In this document: positions 51,597-59,905 of the stretch, one piece after another
How positions within the stretch are numbered: the first letter of the stretch is position 1
Layout: each line of letters starts with the position of its first letter
Origin: Kineosporia corallincola
GTDB taxonomy: Bacteria > Actinomycetota > Actinomycetes > Actinomycetales > Kineosporiaceae
DNA: 64,000 nucleotides
Assembly (NCBI RefSeq): GCF_018499875.1
Contig: NZ_JAHBAY010000002.1
Coordinates: forward strand, 248,001 to 312,000
Direction: 5' to 3'
Made by a program: the position numbers and the translations under genes
The notes under the pieces: model-generated
Told to the model about the DNA's origin: nothing
The model's database searches: none
The model's input: only the letters and a program-made list of their open reading frames with translations

Positions 51597-52061
51597 TCAC
51601 AGCCTGAGCGTGAAGTACGCGCTGTTCGGGTCGTGGGTGTAGTCGGCGAACGGCTCCGCCGGCGCGAACCCGTAGCGCGCGTACAGGGTGCGGGCCGGCT
51701 CGAAGAAGTCCTCGTTGCCGGTCTCCAGGCTCAGCCGCCCGTACCCGGCCGCGCGAGCCTGGCGCACCGCGTGCCGCAGCAACTGCCCGGCGATGCCCTG
51801 CCGCAGCCGGGACGGCAGCGTGCGCATCGACTTCAGCTCGGCGTGCTCATCGTCCAGCCGCTTCAGGGCCACGCAGCCGACCACCTCGTCGCCGTCCCGC
51901 GCGGCCCAGAACGTGATCTCCGGGCCTTTCAGCGCCTGCACGTCGAGCGCGTGCACGCTCTCCGGCGGGGACACCTCCCGCATCTGCGCCACGTGCCCCT
52001 CCAGCAGGGCCACCACCTGCGGGTCGGACAGATCGTCCACCGAAATCACCAGCTCGTTCAC
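51597..52061 (-). CDS. GNAT acetyltransferase
   Basis: 154 residues from GTG 52061. ISVDDLSDPQVVALLEGHVAQMREVSPPESVHALDVQAL, then WAARDGDEVVGCVALKRLDDEHAELKSMRTLPSRLRQGIAGQLLRHAV with the acetyl-CoA loop, and YGRLSLETGNEDFFEPARTLYARYGF. This is the PhnO/YjdJ-like subfamily. Acceptor unknown. Copy 7 of the dispersed motif lies upstream of it. Confidence 0.9.
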   Translation of the reverse strand: MNELVISVDDLSDPQVVALLEGHVAQMREVSPPESVHALDVQALKGPEITFWAARDGDEVVGCVALKRLDDEHAELKSMRTLPSRLRQGIAGQLLRHAVRQARAAGYGRLSLETGNEDFFEPARTLYARYGFAPAEPFADYTHDPNSAYFTLRL

Positions 52062-52124
52062 GGCGTCATGGTGGCAGATGTGTGTGGCGCTCCTTGTTCC
52101 ACGCCTCATCACCCCTTCGGCGAT

Positions 52125-52135
52125 AGCCTGTTATC
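52125..52135 (-). repeat. Dispersed motif copy 7
   Basis: AGCCTGTTATC on the plus strand (GATAACAGGCT on minus), inside CGATAGCCTGTTATCG where CGATA and TATCG are an inverted repeat. It lies between the stop of the TNT-domain gene (52143) and the start of the acetyltransferase gene, both on the minus strand. Confidence 0.6.
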
Positions 52136-52142
52136 GGGAGTT

Positions 52143-52931
52143 TCAGGTGGTGGAGACCCGTTCCAGATAGCCGTTGTCCACCAGCCACAGCACGTTCGGC
52201 TGCGCCGGGGCCCCCGGCAGGTAGGCACCCGCCAGCTGGTACTGCCAGCCGTCCCCCCGCTGCGCGAACCAGGCCGCGATCGGGCCCGCCGCCACGTCGA
52301 ACTCCTTCGCCACCCGGTAGCGGCGGTAGTTGCAGCCCTCCGCCGGGGTGCCCGCCAGGTTCGAGGGCGGGATCGCCCGCTCCGCGTACGGCGTGCCGGC
52401 CGGGCTCAGGAATCCCCCGTACTCGCTGCCGAACCGGTCCAGTTCGCGCCCCACCTCCAGGCTCTTGCGCCAGACCTCGGGCGTGCCGTCCGGGCGCAGC
52501 CGGTAGCCGTTCTGCGGCGGGTAGATCCAGCTGCCCGTACCACTGTCGTAGTACGTCGCCAGGAACACCGACGCCGTCAGCTCCCCCGTGCGCTCGTACC
52601 CCTTCAGCTCGTACCCGACCGTGCCGGAGTTCGGCAGCTGCGCCGGGCCCAGACGCCGGTCCCCGTCCTGGTAGTCCACCGAGCAGACCGTCGAGCGCGG
52701 CTTACCCGCCAGAAGCACGGTGGCCGCCCGGGCCGCGGCCGGCTGCGCCACGGCGACCGACAGCACCCCGACGACTGGCTGCGCCCCGGCAGCCGGCTGC
52801 GGCCGGGCGGCTGCCTGCGCCGGGACGGCCGGGCCCAGCGCCGTCCCCCCTGCCACCACGGCGGCACCGGCCAGCGCGGCACCGAGCCACACACCCCGAA
52901 GACGCGCGAAAACCCTTGATGTGACCTGCAT
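52143..52931 (-). CDS. Secreted TNT-domain protein (predicted NAD+ glycohydrolase toxin)
   Basis: 262 residues from ATG 52931 (GGGGGAA upstream). Signal peptide with GVWLGAALAGAAVVAGGTAL, an Ala/Pro/Gln-rich linker, a middle region with CSVDYQDGDRRLGPAQLPN, then the TNT domain: LEVGRELDRFGSEYGGFLSP, GTPYAERAIPPSN, YRRYRVAKEFDVAAGPIAAWFAQ and GDGWQYQL. This order (xLDRFGxExGxFLSPxGTPxxxRAxPP...Y..Y.V...AxWFxQ.G.G.QY) is that of the tuberculosis necrotizing toxin, which destroys NAD+. Arg, Tyr and the final Gln of the active site seem kept. Such proteins usually pair with an IFT immunity gene; none is visible beside it. Confidence 0.82.
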   Translation of the reverse strand: MQVTSRVFARLRGVWLGAALAGAAVVAGGTALGPAVPAQAAARPQPAAGAQPVVGVLSVAVAQPAAARAATVLLAGKPRSTVCSVDYQDGDRRLGPAQLPNSGTVGYELKGYERTGELTASVFLATYYDSGTGSWIYPPQNGYRLRPDGTPEVWRKSLEVGRELDRFGSEYGGFLSPAGTPYAERAIPPSNLAGTPAEGCNYRRYRVAKEFDVAAGPIAAWFAQRGDGWQYQLAGAYLPGAPAQPNVLWLVDNGYLERVSTT

Positions 52932-53119
52932 GCGGCATTCCCCCATGACCGGGCCGGAACCCTTCCCGGCCGTCCCCCGATGACTGCCGGCGACCCTAGC
53001 CACCCGACCCGCGGGTACCCCGCAACCACCCCGCGACGCGATCACACCCGGGACTGACGTGCCGCACGAGACCAGCAGGGATCGGTGGGGACCGGCGGAC
53101 GGAGGTTCGGCGGGCCGAA

Positions 53120-53190
53120 ACTCCGGTGGGGCGGGACTCCGGTGGGGCGGGACTCCGGTGGGGCGGGACTCCGGTGGGGCGGGACTCCGG
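53120..53190 (+). repeat. 16-bp G-rich tandem repeat, four copies
   Basis: ACTCCGGTGGGGCGGG is repeated at 53120, 53136, 53152 and 53168, with a partial fifth copy. It lies in the gap between the TNT-domain gene and the next gene and is capable of forming G-quadruplexes. Confidence 0.85.
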
Positions 53191-53219
53191 CAGAGCCGAA
53201 GCTCAGGAGGCGCCGAGGA

Positions 53220-53885
53220 TCAGGCCGGGCTGATGCTCTCCGGATGCCTGATCCCGGGGACGGGCAGCTCGATCCCCGCCGGGCCGTCCCCGGGCCGCGA
53301 GCGGCGCAGCACCGGCCCGGTCAGCGCCAGCACAGCCAGCTCGGGCACCAGCGGCAGCAGCATCCCGGCGGAGACGTGCCCCTCCCCCGTGGTCGTCGCC
53401 CCCGAACCGGCCTGGGCGTGGACGTTGGCTTGAACCTGCGCGCTCACCGGCGATGTCGTCCCGTGATGCTTGGTCGTGGTGGCGGCCGCACCGTCGAAGG
53501 CCGGCGCCACCGCCAGCAGGTAGCCCAGGTGCGCGACCACCATCACCGCCGCCATCCCGGAGGCCATCATCAGCGCCCGTCGCGACCCGCACCGCACCAG
53601 GTGCACCGCGCAGCCGAGACAGGCCAGCGCCATCACGGCGAACACCCAGCCGTGCAGCCCGGAAGGAAGCAGCGCCGCCAGCCGGCCGGGCAGCGTCTGC
53701 GGGACGGCCACCGACACGGAGCCCGACATCGCGCCCGGCATCGCGCCCGGCATCGCACCCGACATCGCGCCGGCCGCCACCAGGTGAGCCAGACCTCCGG
53801 CGGCAGCCAGGGCGGCGATCAGCCTCGTCGCGGGCACCCGGGGAGCGGATGTCCCGGGGCCGGACACGACAGAGGGTGGGGTCAT
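53220..53885 (-). CDS. Multi-helix membrane protein, unknown function
   Basis: 221 residues from ATG 53885 with GGGAGG upstream. About five hydrophobic segments: LIAALAAAGGLAHLVAAGAM, a loop with repeated SGAMPGAM units, LHGWVFAVMALACLGCAVHL, ALMMASGMAAVMVVAHLGYL, and near the C-terminus MLLPLVPELAVLALTGPVL. A His-rich loop (TTKHHGTTS) lies between helices. The Met/His content recalls copper-associated membrane proteins but the match is not specific. Confidence 0.65.
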   Translation of the reverse strand: MTPPSVVSGPGTSAPRVPATRLIAALAAAGGLAHLVAAGAMSGAMPGAMPGAMSGSVSVAVPQTLPGRLAALLPSGLHGWVFAVMALACLGCAVHLVRCGSRRALMMASGMAAVMVVAHLGYLLAVAPAFDGAAATTTKHHGTTSPVSAQVQANVHAQAGSGATTTGEGHVSAGMLLPLVPELAVLALTGPVLRRSRPGDGPAGIELPVPGIRHPESISPA

Positions 53886-53985
53886 GACCCCACCCTCCCA
53901 TATTGGATCCATTTACTTCTAGAGCGGATCCATGCCCTTCGACAATGGACTCTGCCGACGGCTGTCACCGTGAGCCCGGCCGTTC

Positions 53986-54618
53986 TCACGACCCCAGCGT
54001 GAAGATCTCCTCCGGGCGGGTTCCGGCCAGCAGCCGTGCCCCCTGCTCACCGGTGCGCAGCACGGTGGCGTACTGGTCCTCGATACCCAGACCGAAGCGG
54101 GTGGCGGCGATCTCGCCCAGGTGACGGCGCCCGAGCATGCCGATCAGCCAGGTGACCACGCCGAGTGCGCCCAGCAGCACGGCGGTGAGCACGCCCGCGG
54201 AACCGGCGTCGACCGCGGTCAGCACCCCACCGGCCACCAGGGCGGCCCCGACGATGCCGGACAGCACCATGGACGAGTGCACCATCGCGGTGCGCACCCG
54301 CTCCCGGGCCGCGATGACGGCCAGGGCCTGGTCGCAGTCGCGCTGGAGCTCACGCATCAGCTCCGGGTTGGGATAGCCGAGCTCACGGCGGAAACGCAGG
54401 GTCACCACGGCGTGGGCGACGGCCGGGTTGCCGTCGGGGTCGAAGGCGTCGAGCACCCAGCCGAGGTGACGGTAGGCGTCGCGGTAGACCCACTCCAGAC
54501 GGCGGGGCGCCCGCACGGTGGCGAACTCGTAGTCCTGCGGCCGGGCGGCGCTGATGGTGCCGACGGCGGTGCCGGTGGTGCCGGCGTCGACCGCGGTGTC
54601 GGCGATGGTCTCTGACAT
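53986..54618 (-). CDS. Two-helix membrane protein, unknown function
   Basis: 210 residues from ATG 54618 (GGGGGAAA upstream). A soluble N-terminal half (APRRLEWVYRDAYRHLGWVLDAFDPDGNPAVAHAVVTLRFRRELGY) with helical character is followed by two closely spaced membrane helices (HSSMVLSGIVGAALVAGGVL and AGVLTAVLLGALGVVTWLIGM) and a short tail. I do not recognise the family. It is divergent from the protein kinase gene with a 383-bp gap that should hold both promoters; I see no clear operator there beyond a weak inverted repeat at 54671-54693 (CTTCA...TGAAG). Confidence 0.65.
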   Translation of the reverse strand: MSETIADTAVDAGTTGTAVGTISAARPQDYEFATVRAPRRLEWVYRDAYRHLGWVLDAFDPDGNPAVAHAVVTLRFRRELGYPNPELMRELQRDCDQALAVIAARERVRTAMVHSSMVLSGIVGAALVAGGVLTAVDAGSAGVLTAVLLGALGVVTWLIGMLGRRHLGEIAATRFGLGIEDQYATVLRTGEQGARLLAGTRPEEIFTLGS

Positions 54619-55001
54619 GAGGATGTTTCCCCCAAGGTCGGGCCCCGGACAGCCCTTCGCCGTCCGTCGGCCTTCATAAGCCTGCTAGCTGAAGATCCAC
54701 AGCACATCCGCCTGGAGGAGCATTCCCGGGTACGACGGGAGTCGTACATCCGGAGCACAGGCGTACACCCATGGTTGAGGCGGCCGCGACGCGGCTGATA
54801 CCTGTGGATCATGTAAGCGATTTCACCCGTTCGGGTGCCCACCGCAACCCGAAGCGGCCCCCGAACCGTCAGGCGAGTGCTAAACCAATCTCAGGCTTGT
54901 GCGTGAGGTGTGGAATAGGCCTCCGCAACCCACACCCGACCGATAGTCTGCCGCCACCATCGTTGACCCGGCATCAGCCGAACTCAGGAGAAGAACTCAT
55001 C

Positions 55002-56531
55002 GTGTACGACCTCCGGCCCGGGGATCCGGAGCAGATCGGTGACTTCGCGATCGTCGGGCGCCTGGGCGGTGGTGGCATGGGCACCGTCTACCTCGGTGAG
55101 TCCCCCGAGGGCACCAAGGTCGCGATCAAGGTCGTGCACGAGTACCTGGCCGCCGACCCCGAGTTCCGGCGCCGGTTCGGGCACGAGGTCGAGGCGGCCG
55201 GCAAGATCTCCGGCACCTACACCGCCGAGGTCCTCACCTCCGACACCGAGGCCCGCCTGCCCTGGATGGCCACCGAGTTCGTCGAGGGGCGCAACCTGCT
55301 CCAGACGGTCGACGCCGACGGGCCGCTCACCCCGCAGGCCGTGCTCGAGCTGGCCGCCGGGGTCGCCGACGCCCTCACCGAGATCCACCGGGCCGGGGTC
55401 ATCCACCGCGACCTGAAGCCGTCGAACATCCTGCTGTCCCCGCAGGGCCCCCGGGTGATCGACTTCGGCATCGCCCGCGCGGCCGAGGCCAGCACGGTCA
55501 CCAGCACCGGCAAGATCACCGGCTCCGCCGCGTACATGTCGCCCGAGCAGGCCGTGGGTCAGCGGGTCGGGCCGGCCACCGACATCTTCTCCCTCGGCGC
55601 GCTGCTCTACTACGCCGCCACCGGCGAACCCGCCTTCGGCACCGGCCCGGCCACCGCCATGCTCTACCGCACCGTGCACGGCGAGGTCGACATGACCCCG
55701 ATCGGCACCGCGCCGCTGCGCGACCTGATCGCCGCCTGCCTGGAGAAAGACGCCGCCGACCGGCCCAACGCCAAGCACGTCGCGATCGCCGCCCGTACCG
55801 GGCGCCCGGTCACCCGCCTGCCGCGCCCCACCCCGCCCGTGGGCATCCAGACCACCCGGCTCACCCCCGCCGCCGGGGTCAGCACCACCGTCGCCGCCGG
55901 CAGCGCCTACGACGCGCTGATGGACCAGGTCGCACTGGCCACCGCCTCCCGCGGCAACCCGGTGATCCAGCCCGGCCAGGACCCGGCCACCGACGCCGCC
56001 GGCCGCTGGCGCTCGCCGTCCGTGGTGCAGGCCGCCGCCGGGGCCGCCCTGATCATCGCCGTCGTCATCGGCGGCGTGGTGGTGTTCACCCAGGGCGACC
56101 AGACCGAGGACCCGGCCGCCAATGTCTCCGGCCCGACCGGCCAGACCACCGCCACCCCCACCGGCACCACCTCGGCCGACGACAAGAAGGCCGAGCCGGT
56201 CGGCGTCACCACCCCGGCCGCCCGCCCCACCTCCGACGCGACCACGTACTACAACAACAGCGGCGAGCCCTCTGCCTCGATCAGCGTCACGGTCAAGCCG
56301 ACCAAGAGCGTCAGCCCCACCCCGAGCCGCACCAAGACCACCACCGCGACGGCCACACCGACCACCAAGCCGGCCGACGACACCGACGACCCGGACACCG
56401 ACGACACCCCCACGGGCGACACCACCGACCCGGGCGACGACGACCCCGGCACCGACGCCCCCACCACCACCGCACCCACCGGCGGCAGCGACCCCGGCAC
56501 CACCACCGCCGACGCCGGCACCGCCGAATAG
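55002..56531 (+). CDS. PknB-like receptor serine/threonine protein kinase
   Basis: 509 residues from GTG 55002 (AGGAG about 12 bp upstream). Kinase domain at about 12-265: IVGRLGGGGMGTVYLGE (P-loop), VAIKVV (Lys), VIHRDLKPSN (catalytic loop), IDFGIARA (Mg loop, DFG), GSAAYMSPEQA (activation segment end). A membrane helix follows a linker (AAAGAALIIAVVIGGVVVF, about residue 345). The outer part is Thr/Pro/Asp-rich and lacks PASTA repeats, so it probably does not sense muropeptides in the PknB way. It is convergent with trmB. Confidence 0.92.
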   Translation: MYDLRPGDPEQIGDFAIVGRLGGGGMGTVYLGESPEGTKVAIKVVHEYLAADPEFRRRFGHEVEAAGKISGTYTAEVLTSDTEARLPWMATEFVEGRNLLQTVDADGPLTPQAVLELAAGVADALTEIHRAGVIHRDLKPSNILLSPQGPRVIDFGIARAAEASTVTSTGKITGSAAYMSPEQAVGQRVGPATDIFSLGALLYYAATGEPAFGTGPATAMLYRTVHGEVDMTPIGTAPLRDLIAACLEKDAADRPNAKHVAIAARTGRPVTRLPRPTPPVGIQTTRLTPAAGVSTTVAAGSAYDALMDQVALATASRGNPVIQPGQDPATDAAGRWRSPSVVQAAAGAALIIAVVIGGVVVFTQGDQTEDPAANVSGPTGQTTATPTGTTSADDKKAEPVGVTTPAARPTSDATTYYNNSGEPSASISVTVKPTKSVSPTPSRTKTTTATATPTTKPADDTDDPDTDDTPTGDTTDPGDDDPGTDAPTTTAPTGGSDPGTTTADAGTAE

Positions 56532-56598
56532 GCACAGCCGAACAGGCACAGCCGGAAGCCAAGAGGCGCAGCCGTAACAGCCTGCGCCCTCAGAGCTT

Positions 56599-57342
56599 TC
56601 AGGGACGACGACGGGCCAGCAGATCCGCCACCCGGTGCCCCCGCTCCAGGCCGCGCGCCTCGAACCGGGTCACCGGCCGCCACGCCGGGCGCGGCACCGG
56701 ACCGTCGTTCTCCAGCTCCAGGGCGGGCTCAGCCGCCAGCACCGCCGTCATCTGCTGCGCGTAGGGCTCCCAGTCGGTCGCGCAGTGCAGCAGCCCACCC
56801 GGCGCCAGCCGGCCGGCCACCAGCGCCGCGAACCGGGGCGTGACCAGGCGGCGCTTGTGATGACGGGCCTTCGGCCAGGGATCGGGGAAATACACCCGCA
56901 CCCCCGCCAGGCTCCCCGGCGCGATACGCCGGCGCAGCAGCTCCTCGCCGTCCCCGTTCAGCACCCGCACGTTCTCCAGCCCGCTCTCCGACAGCGCCAG
57001 CACCAGATTGCCGACCCCCGGCGTGTGCACGTCCGCGGCCAGCACCCCGGTGCCCGGATCGGCCGCCGCCATCGACATCGTGCTGTCACCCGACCCGAAC
57101 CCGATCTCCAGCACCACCGGCACCCCGGGCCCGAACAAAGCCGCCAGGTCCAGCGCTCCCTCCCCGGACGGCACCTCGAACCGCGACAGATGCTCCGCCA
57201 GCGCGTCCCGCCGCACCACGCCCATCCGCCCACGCCGCAACTTGTACGAGGGGACGGCGGGGGCAGGCACCGCCGAAGGCCCGTCCACCTGCTCGGCCGA
57301 TCCAGCACCCGGCAGGGCCGACAGCCCTGAAGTATCACTCAC
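56599..57342 (-). CDS. trmB: tRNA (guanine46-N7)-methyltransferase
   Basis: 247 residues from GTG 57342. SYKLRRGRMGVVRRDALAEHL marks the family start; VVLEIGFGSGDSTMSMAAADPGTGVLAADVHTPGVGN holds the SAM site, and VRVYFPDPWPKARHHKRRLV is the TrmB signature (FPDPWPKxRHxKRR). The end VTRFEARGLERGHRVADL matches the T-x-F-E motif region. It makes m7G46 in the variable loop of tRNAs. The first 40 residues are poorly conserved. Confidence 0.95.
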   Translation of the reverse strand: MSDTSGLSALPGAGSAEQVDGPSAVPAPAVPSYKLRRGRMGVVRRDALAEHLSRFEVPSGEGALDLAALFGPGVPVVLEIGFGSGDSTMSMAAADPGTGVLAADVHTPGVGNLVLALSESGLENVRVLNGDGEELLRRRIAPGSLAGVRVYFPDPWPKARHHKRRLVTPRFAALVAGRLAPGGLLHCATDWEPYAQQMTAVLAAEPALELENDGPVPRPAWRPVTRFEARGLERGHRVADLLARRRP

Positions 57343-57412
57343 CGGCCCATTATCGACGCCGCGGCAGGTGACCCGGCAGGTGACCCGGAATCCGTCCCGG
57401 CCACGGGCGTCC

Positions 57413-57970
57413 CTACCCGGTACGCCGGCGCGAACGGTCCGGCGGGAGCTGACGGCCCGCCCGCGCCGGGGGAGCCGGCACCAGGCACTCACCGTCCAGG
57501 CCGGTCCAGGCCCTCTCGGCGACATCCACCCCGTGATTCACCGCCCCGCCACCCGCACCCTCGACAGCATCACCAGCCGCGCCACCGGGCAGCGCCCCCT
57601 CACCCGCGAGCGCTCGCTCGTACAGGTCGATCTTGCGGGTGACGGCGGTCAGGCCGGCGGCGAGGCGGTCCATCTCGGCCTGGACGCGCTGCTGGTGCTC
57701 GCGCAGCAGGCCGAGTCGTTCCTTCTCGGTGCCCTCGCCCTCGCGCACCAGCGCGGCGTAGTGCGCGATGACGGCCAGGGCCATGCCGGAGTCCCGCAGC
57801 CGGGTGACCAGCACAAGCCACTGCGCGTCCTCGGCGCGGTACACCCGGCGGCCGGCGCCGTCCCGGGCCACCGGCCGCACGAACAGGTTCTCCTGCTCGT
57901 AGAACCGCAGGGTGTGCGCGCTCAGACCGGTCGCGGCGCTGAGGTCGCCGATGCTCAGGGCGGGGGTCAT
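57413..57970 (-). CDS. MerR-family transcriptional regulator
   Basis: 185 residues. The MerR helix-turn-helix is LSIGDLSAATGLSAHTLRFYEQENLFVRPVARDGAGRRVY, followed by QWLVLVTRLRDSGMALAVIAHYAALV and the dimer coiled coil (LREHQQRVQAEMDRLAAGLTAVTRKIDLYERAL). No metal-binding Cys is present, so it likely senses an organic compound. The C-terminal 55 residues are Gly/Ala/Arg-rich and probably disordered. It is divergent from the SDR gene, whose promoter has the MerR-type 19-bp spacer. Confidence 0.9.
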   Translation of the reverse strand: MTPALSIGDLSAATGLSAHTLRFYEQENLFVRPVARDGAGRRVYRAEDAQWLVLVTRLRDSGMALAVIAHYAALVREGEGTEKERLGLLREHQQRVQAEMDRLAAGLTAVTRKIDLYERALAGEGALPGGAAGDAVEGAGGGAVNHGVDVAERAWTGLDGECLVPAPPARAGRQLPPDRSRRRTG

Positions 57971-58016
57971 CCCGCCACTGTAAAAGACCTTGCGGGGACT
58001 TCACCGCGAGAACGGC

Positions 58017-58047
58017 TTGCGTTCGAGTCCACTCGAGCTCCTAGCGT
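58017..58047 (+). promoter_or_regulatory. MerR-type promoter of the SDR gene
   Basis: TTGCGT (58017-58022) and TAGCGT (58042-58047) are separated by 19 bp instead of 17. Inside the spacer TCGAGT-CC-ACTCGA (58023-58036) is a perfect palindrome. This is the standard arrangement in which a MerR dimer twists the DNA to activate the promoter. The SDR start is 41 bp downstream. Confidence 0.88.
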
Positions 58048-58088
58048 CGTGGACACCAGCCCGGCCAACCCGTGGAAGGACCCACCCC

Positions 58089-58913
58089 ATGACCCGCACC
58101 TGGATGATCACCGGCGCCACCGGCGGTTTCGGCCGCCTGATGACGCAGCAGCTGCTGGAGCGCGGTGACACCGTGATCGCCGCCGTGCGCCGGCCCGAAG
58201 CGCTCGGCGACCTGCTCGCCGAACACGGCGAACAGCGTCTTCAGGTGGTGCGCCTGGACCTGACCGACCCGGAGTCGGTGCGCGCGGCCACCGACCAGGC
58301 GTTCGCCGCCAACGACCGCGTCGACGTGGTCGTCGGCAACGCCGGGCACGGAACCTTCGGCGCTGCGGAGGAACTCACCGACGCGCAGATCGCCCGGGTG
58401 ATCGGCGTGAACCTGATCGGGGCGATCGCGCTGATCCGCGCCGCGCTGCCGCACCTGCGGGCGCAGGGCGGCGGGCGGTTCCTCCAGGTCGCCTCCGAGG
58501 GCGGGCAGATCACCTACCCGAACTTCAGTGCCTACCACGCCAGCAAGTGGGGGATCGAGGGCTTCGTGGACTCGGTGGCCAAGGAGGTGGCACCGTTCGG
58601 CATCGAGTTCACCCTGCTCGAACCCGGGCCCTCACACACCGGTTTCGCCGACGCGCTGGACCTGGCACCGGCCAGCGAGGTGTATGCGCACACGCCGTCC
58701 GGCGACACCCGCCGGGCCGTCGAGAACGGCGAGCTGGCCTGGGTCGACCCCGAGCGGGTGGCGCAGGAGTTCATCGCGGTCGCCGACGTCTCCCCCGCCC
58801 CCGCCCGCCTGGCCCTGGGCAGCGGACCGTACCGGCAGATCCGCACGGCACTCACCGCCCGCCTCGCCGAACTGGAGGCCCACCGGGAGGTGACCGTCTC
58901 CGTCGACGCCTGA
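58089..58913 (+). CDS. Short-chain dehydrogenase/reductase
   Basis: 274 residues from ATG 58089. Rossmann motif TGATGGFGRL, cofactor loop AAVRRPEAL (Arg suggests NADPH), NAG motif VVVGNAGHG, Ser in LQVASEGGQ and the catalytic YHASKWGIEGF (YxxxK). The active-site Ser, Tyr and Lys are present. It belongs to the oxidoreductase group often placed beside a MerR or TetR gene in actinobacteria and is probably induced by an electrophile or drug. Substrate unknown. Confidence 0.92.
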   Translation: MTRTWMITGATGGFGRLMTQQLLERGDTVIAAVRRPEALGDLLAEHGEQRLQVVRLDLTDPESVRAATDQAFAANDRVDVVVGNAGHGTFGAAEELTDAQIARVIGVNLIGAIALIRAALPHLRAQGGGRFLQVASEGGQITYPNFSAYHASKWGIEGFVDSVAKEVAPFGIEFTLLEPGPSHTGFADALDLAPASEVYAHTPSGDTRRAVENGELAWVDPERVAQEFIAVADVSPAPARLALGSGPYRQIRTALTARLAELEAHREVTVSVDA

Positions 58914-58952
58914 CAGCGTCCCCCGGCGTCCCCCGGGCGGCCCGGCCCTGGA

Positions 58953-59363
58953 TCAGGTGACCTGCTGGAGCCGCACCAGGTTGCCCGCCGGGTCGCGGAA
59001 CGCGGCGTCGCGCACCCCGTAGGGCTGGTCGGTGGGTTCCTGCACGATCTCGGTGTCACCGGCCTGGATCCGCTCGAACGCCGCGTCCAGGTCCTGGGTG
59101 GCCAGGTTGATGCTGGCGAACGTGCCCTTGGCCATCATCTCGGCGATCACCTTCTGCTCCTCGCCGGTGATGCCCGGGTCGGCCGCAGGCGGGTAGAGCA
59201 CGATCGAGGTACCGGGCTGGCCCGCCGGGCCGACCGTGATCCAGCGCATCCCCTCGTAGCCGACGTCGAGACGGACCTCGAAGCCCAGCACGTCACGGTA
59301 GAACGTCAGTGAGGCCTCGGCGTCGGTGTGCGGCAGGAAGCTCTGGAGAATCGTGATGTCCAT
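58953..59363 (-). CDS. VOC-family (glyoxalase-like) protein
   Basis: 136 residues from ATG 59363. ILQSFLPHTDAEASLTFYRDVLGFEVRLDVG opens the first VOC module and DAAFRDPAGNLVRLQQ closes the second (the last metal position is Val/Arg rather than the usual Glu). Between them is SINLATQDLDAAFERIQ. Family members are metal-dependent lyases, dioxygenases or binding proteins. It is divergent from an AraC regulator that likely controls it. Confidence 0.9.
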   Translation of the reverse strand: MDITILQSFLPHTDAEASLTFYRDVLGFEVRLDVGYEGMRWITVGPAGQPGTSIVLYPPAADPGITGEEQKVIAEMMAKGTFASINLATQDLDAAFERIQAGDTEIVQEPTDQPYGVRDAAFRDPAGNLVRLQQVT

Positions 59364-59439
59364 GCCGTTCACGCTAGGGCCACCGGCCCGGCCGGGACTT
59401 CTCGATTCCTGACCGGCCCGCCCGTGCCATGCTGACCGG

Positions 59440-59895
59440 GTGACCTCGCTGGAGGACCTGGTGCGGCTGCGCCGCGCCCGTGACCTGATGGACCGCTGCC
59501 ACGCCGATCCGCTCGACGTGCCCGCCCTGGCCAGGTTCGCCCTGATGTCTCCCGGCCACTTCTCCCGCAGCTTCAAGGCGGCGTTCGGCGAGTCCCCCTA
59601 CAGCTACCTGATGACCCGCCGTATCGAGCGGGCCCAGGCCCTGCTGCGCCGCGGCGACCTGAGTGTCACCGAGGTCTGCTTCGCCGTCGGGTTCTCCTCG
59701 CTGGGCACCTTCAGCTCCCGCTTCAGCGAGCTGACCGGGTTCAGTCCCAGCGCCTACCGGGCCGCCCACACCGAGGACGGGCAGCCCGGCGGGCCGGGTG
59801 CTGCGGCGGGGCTGGCGCCGTGCCTGGCGAAGATCCACACCCGGCCTCTGCGCCGGCCCAGCAGTGAACCCGGCAGAGCATCCGGCCGCGCCTAG
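59440..59895 (+). CDS. AraC-family transcriptional regulator (short)
   Basis: 151 residues from GTG 59440. Two helix-turn-helix units without a sensor domain: DVPALARFALMSPGHFSRSFKAAFG and LSVTEVCFAVGFSSLGTFSSRFSELTGFSPSAYR, with the typical MTRRIERAQALL linker. The tail is Pro/Gly/Arg-rich. The gene is divergent from the VOC gene, a pairing common in actinobacteria. Confidence 0.9.
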   Translation: MTSLEDLVRLRRARDLMDRCHADPLDVPALARFALMSPGHFSRSFKAAFGESPYSYLMTRRIERAQALLRRGDLSVTEVCFAVGFSSLGTFSSRFSELTGFSPSAYRAAHTEDGQPGGPGAAAGLAPCLAKIHTRPLRRPSSEPGRASGRA

Positions 59896-59905
59896 GATCA
59901 CCGGC

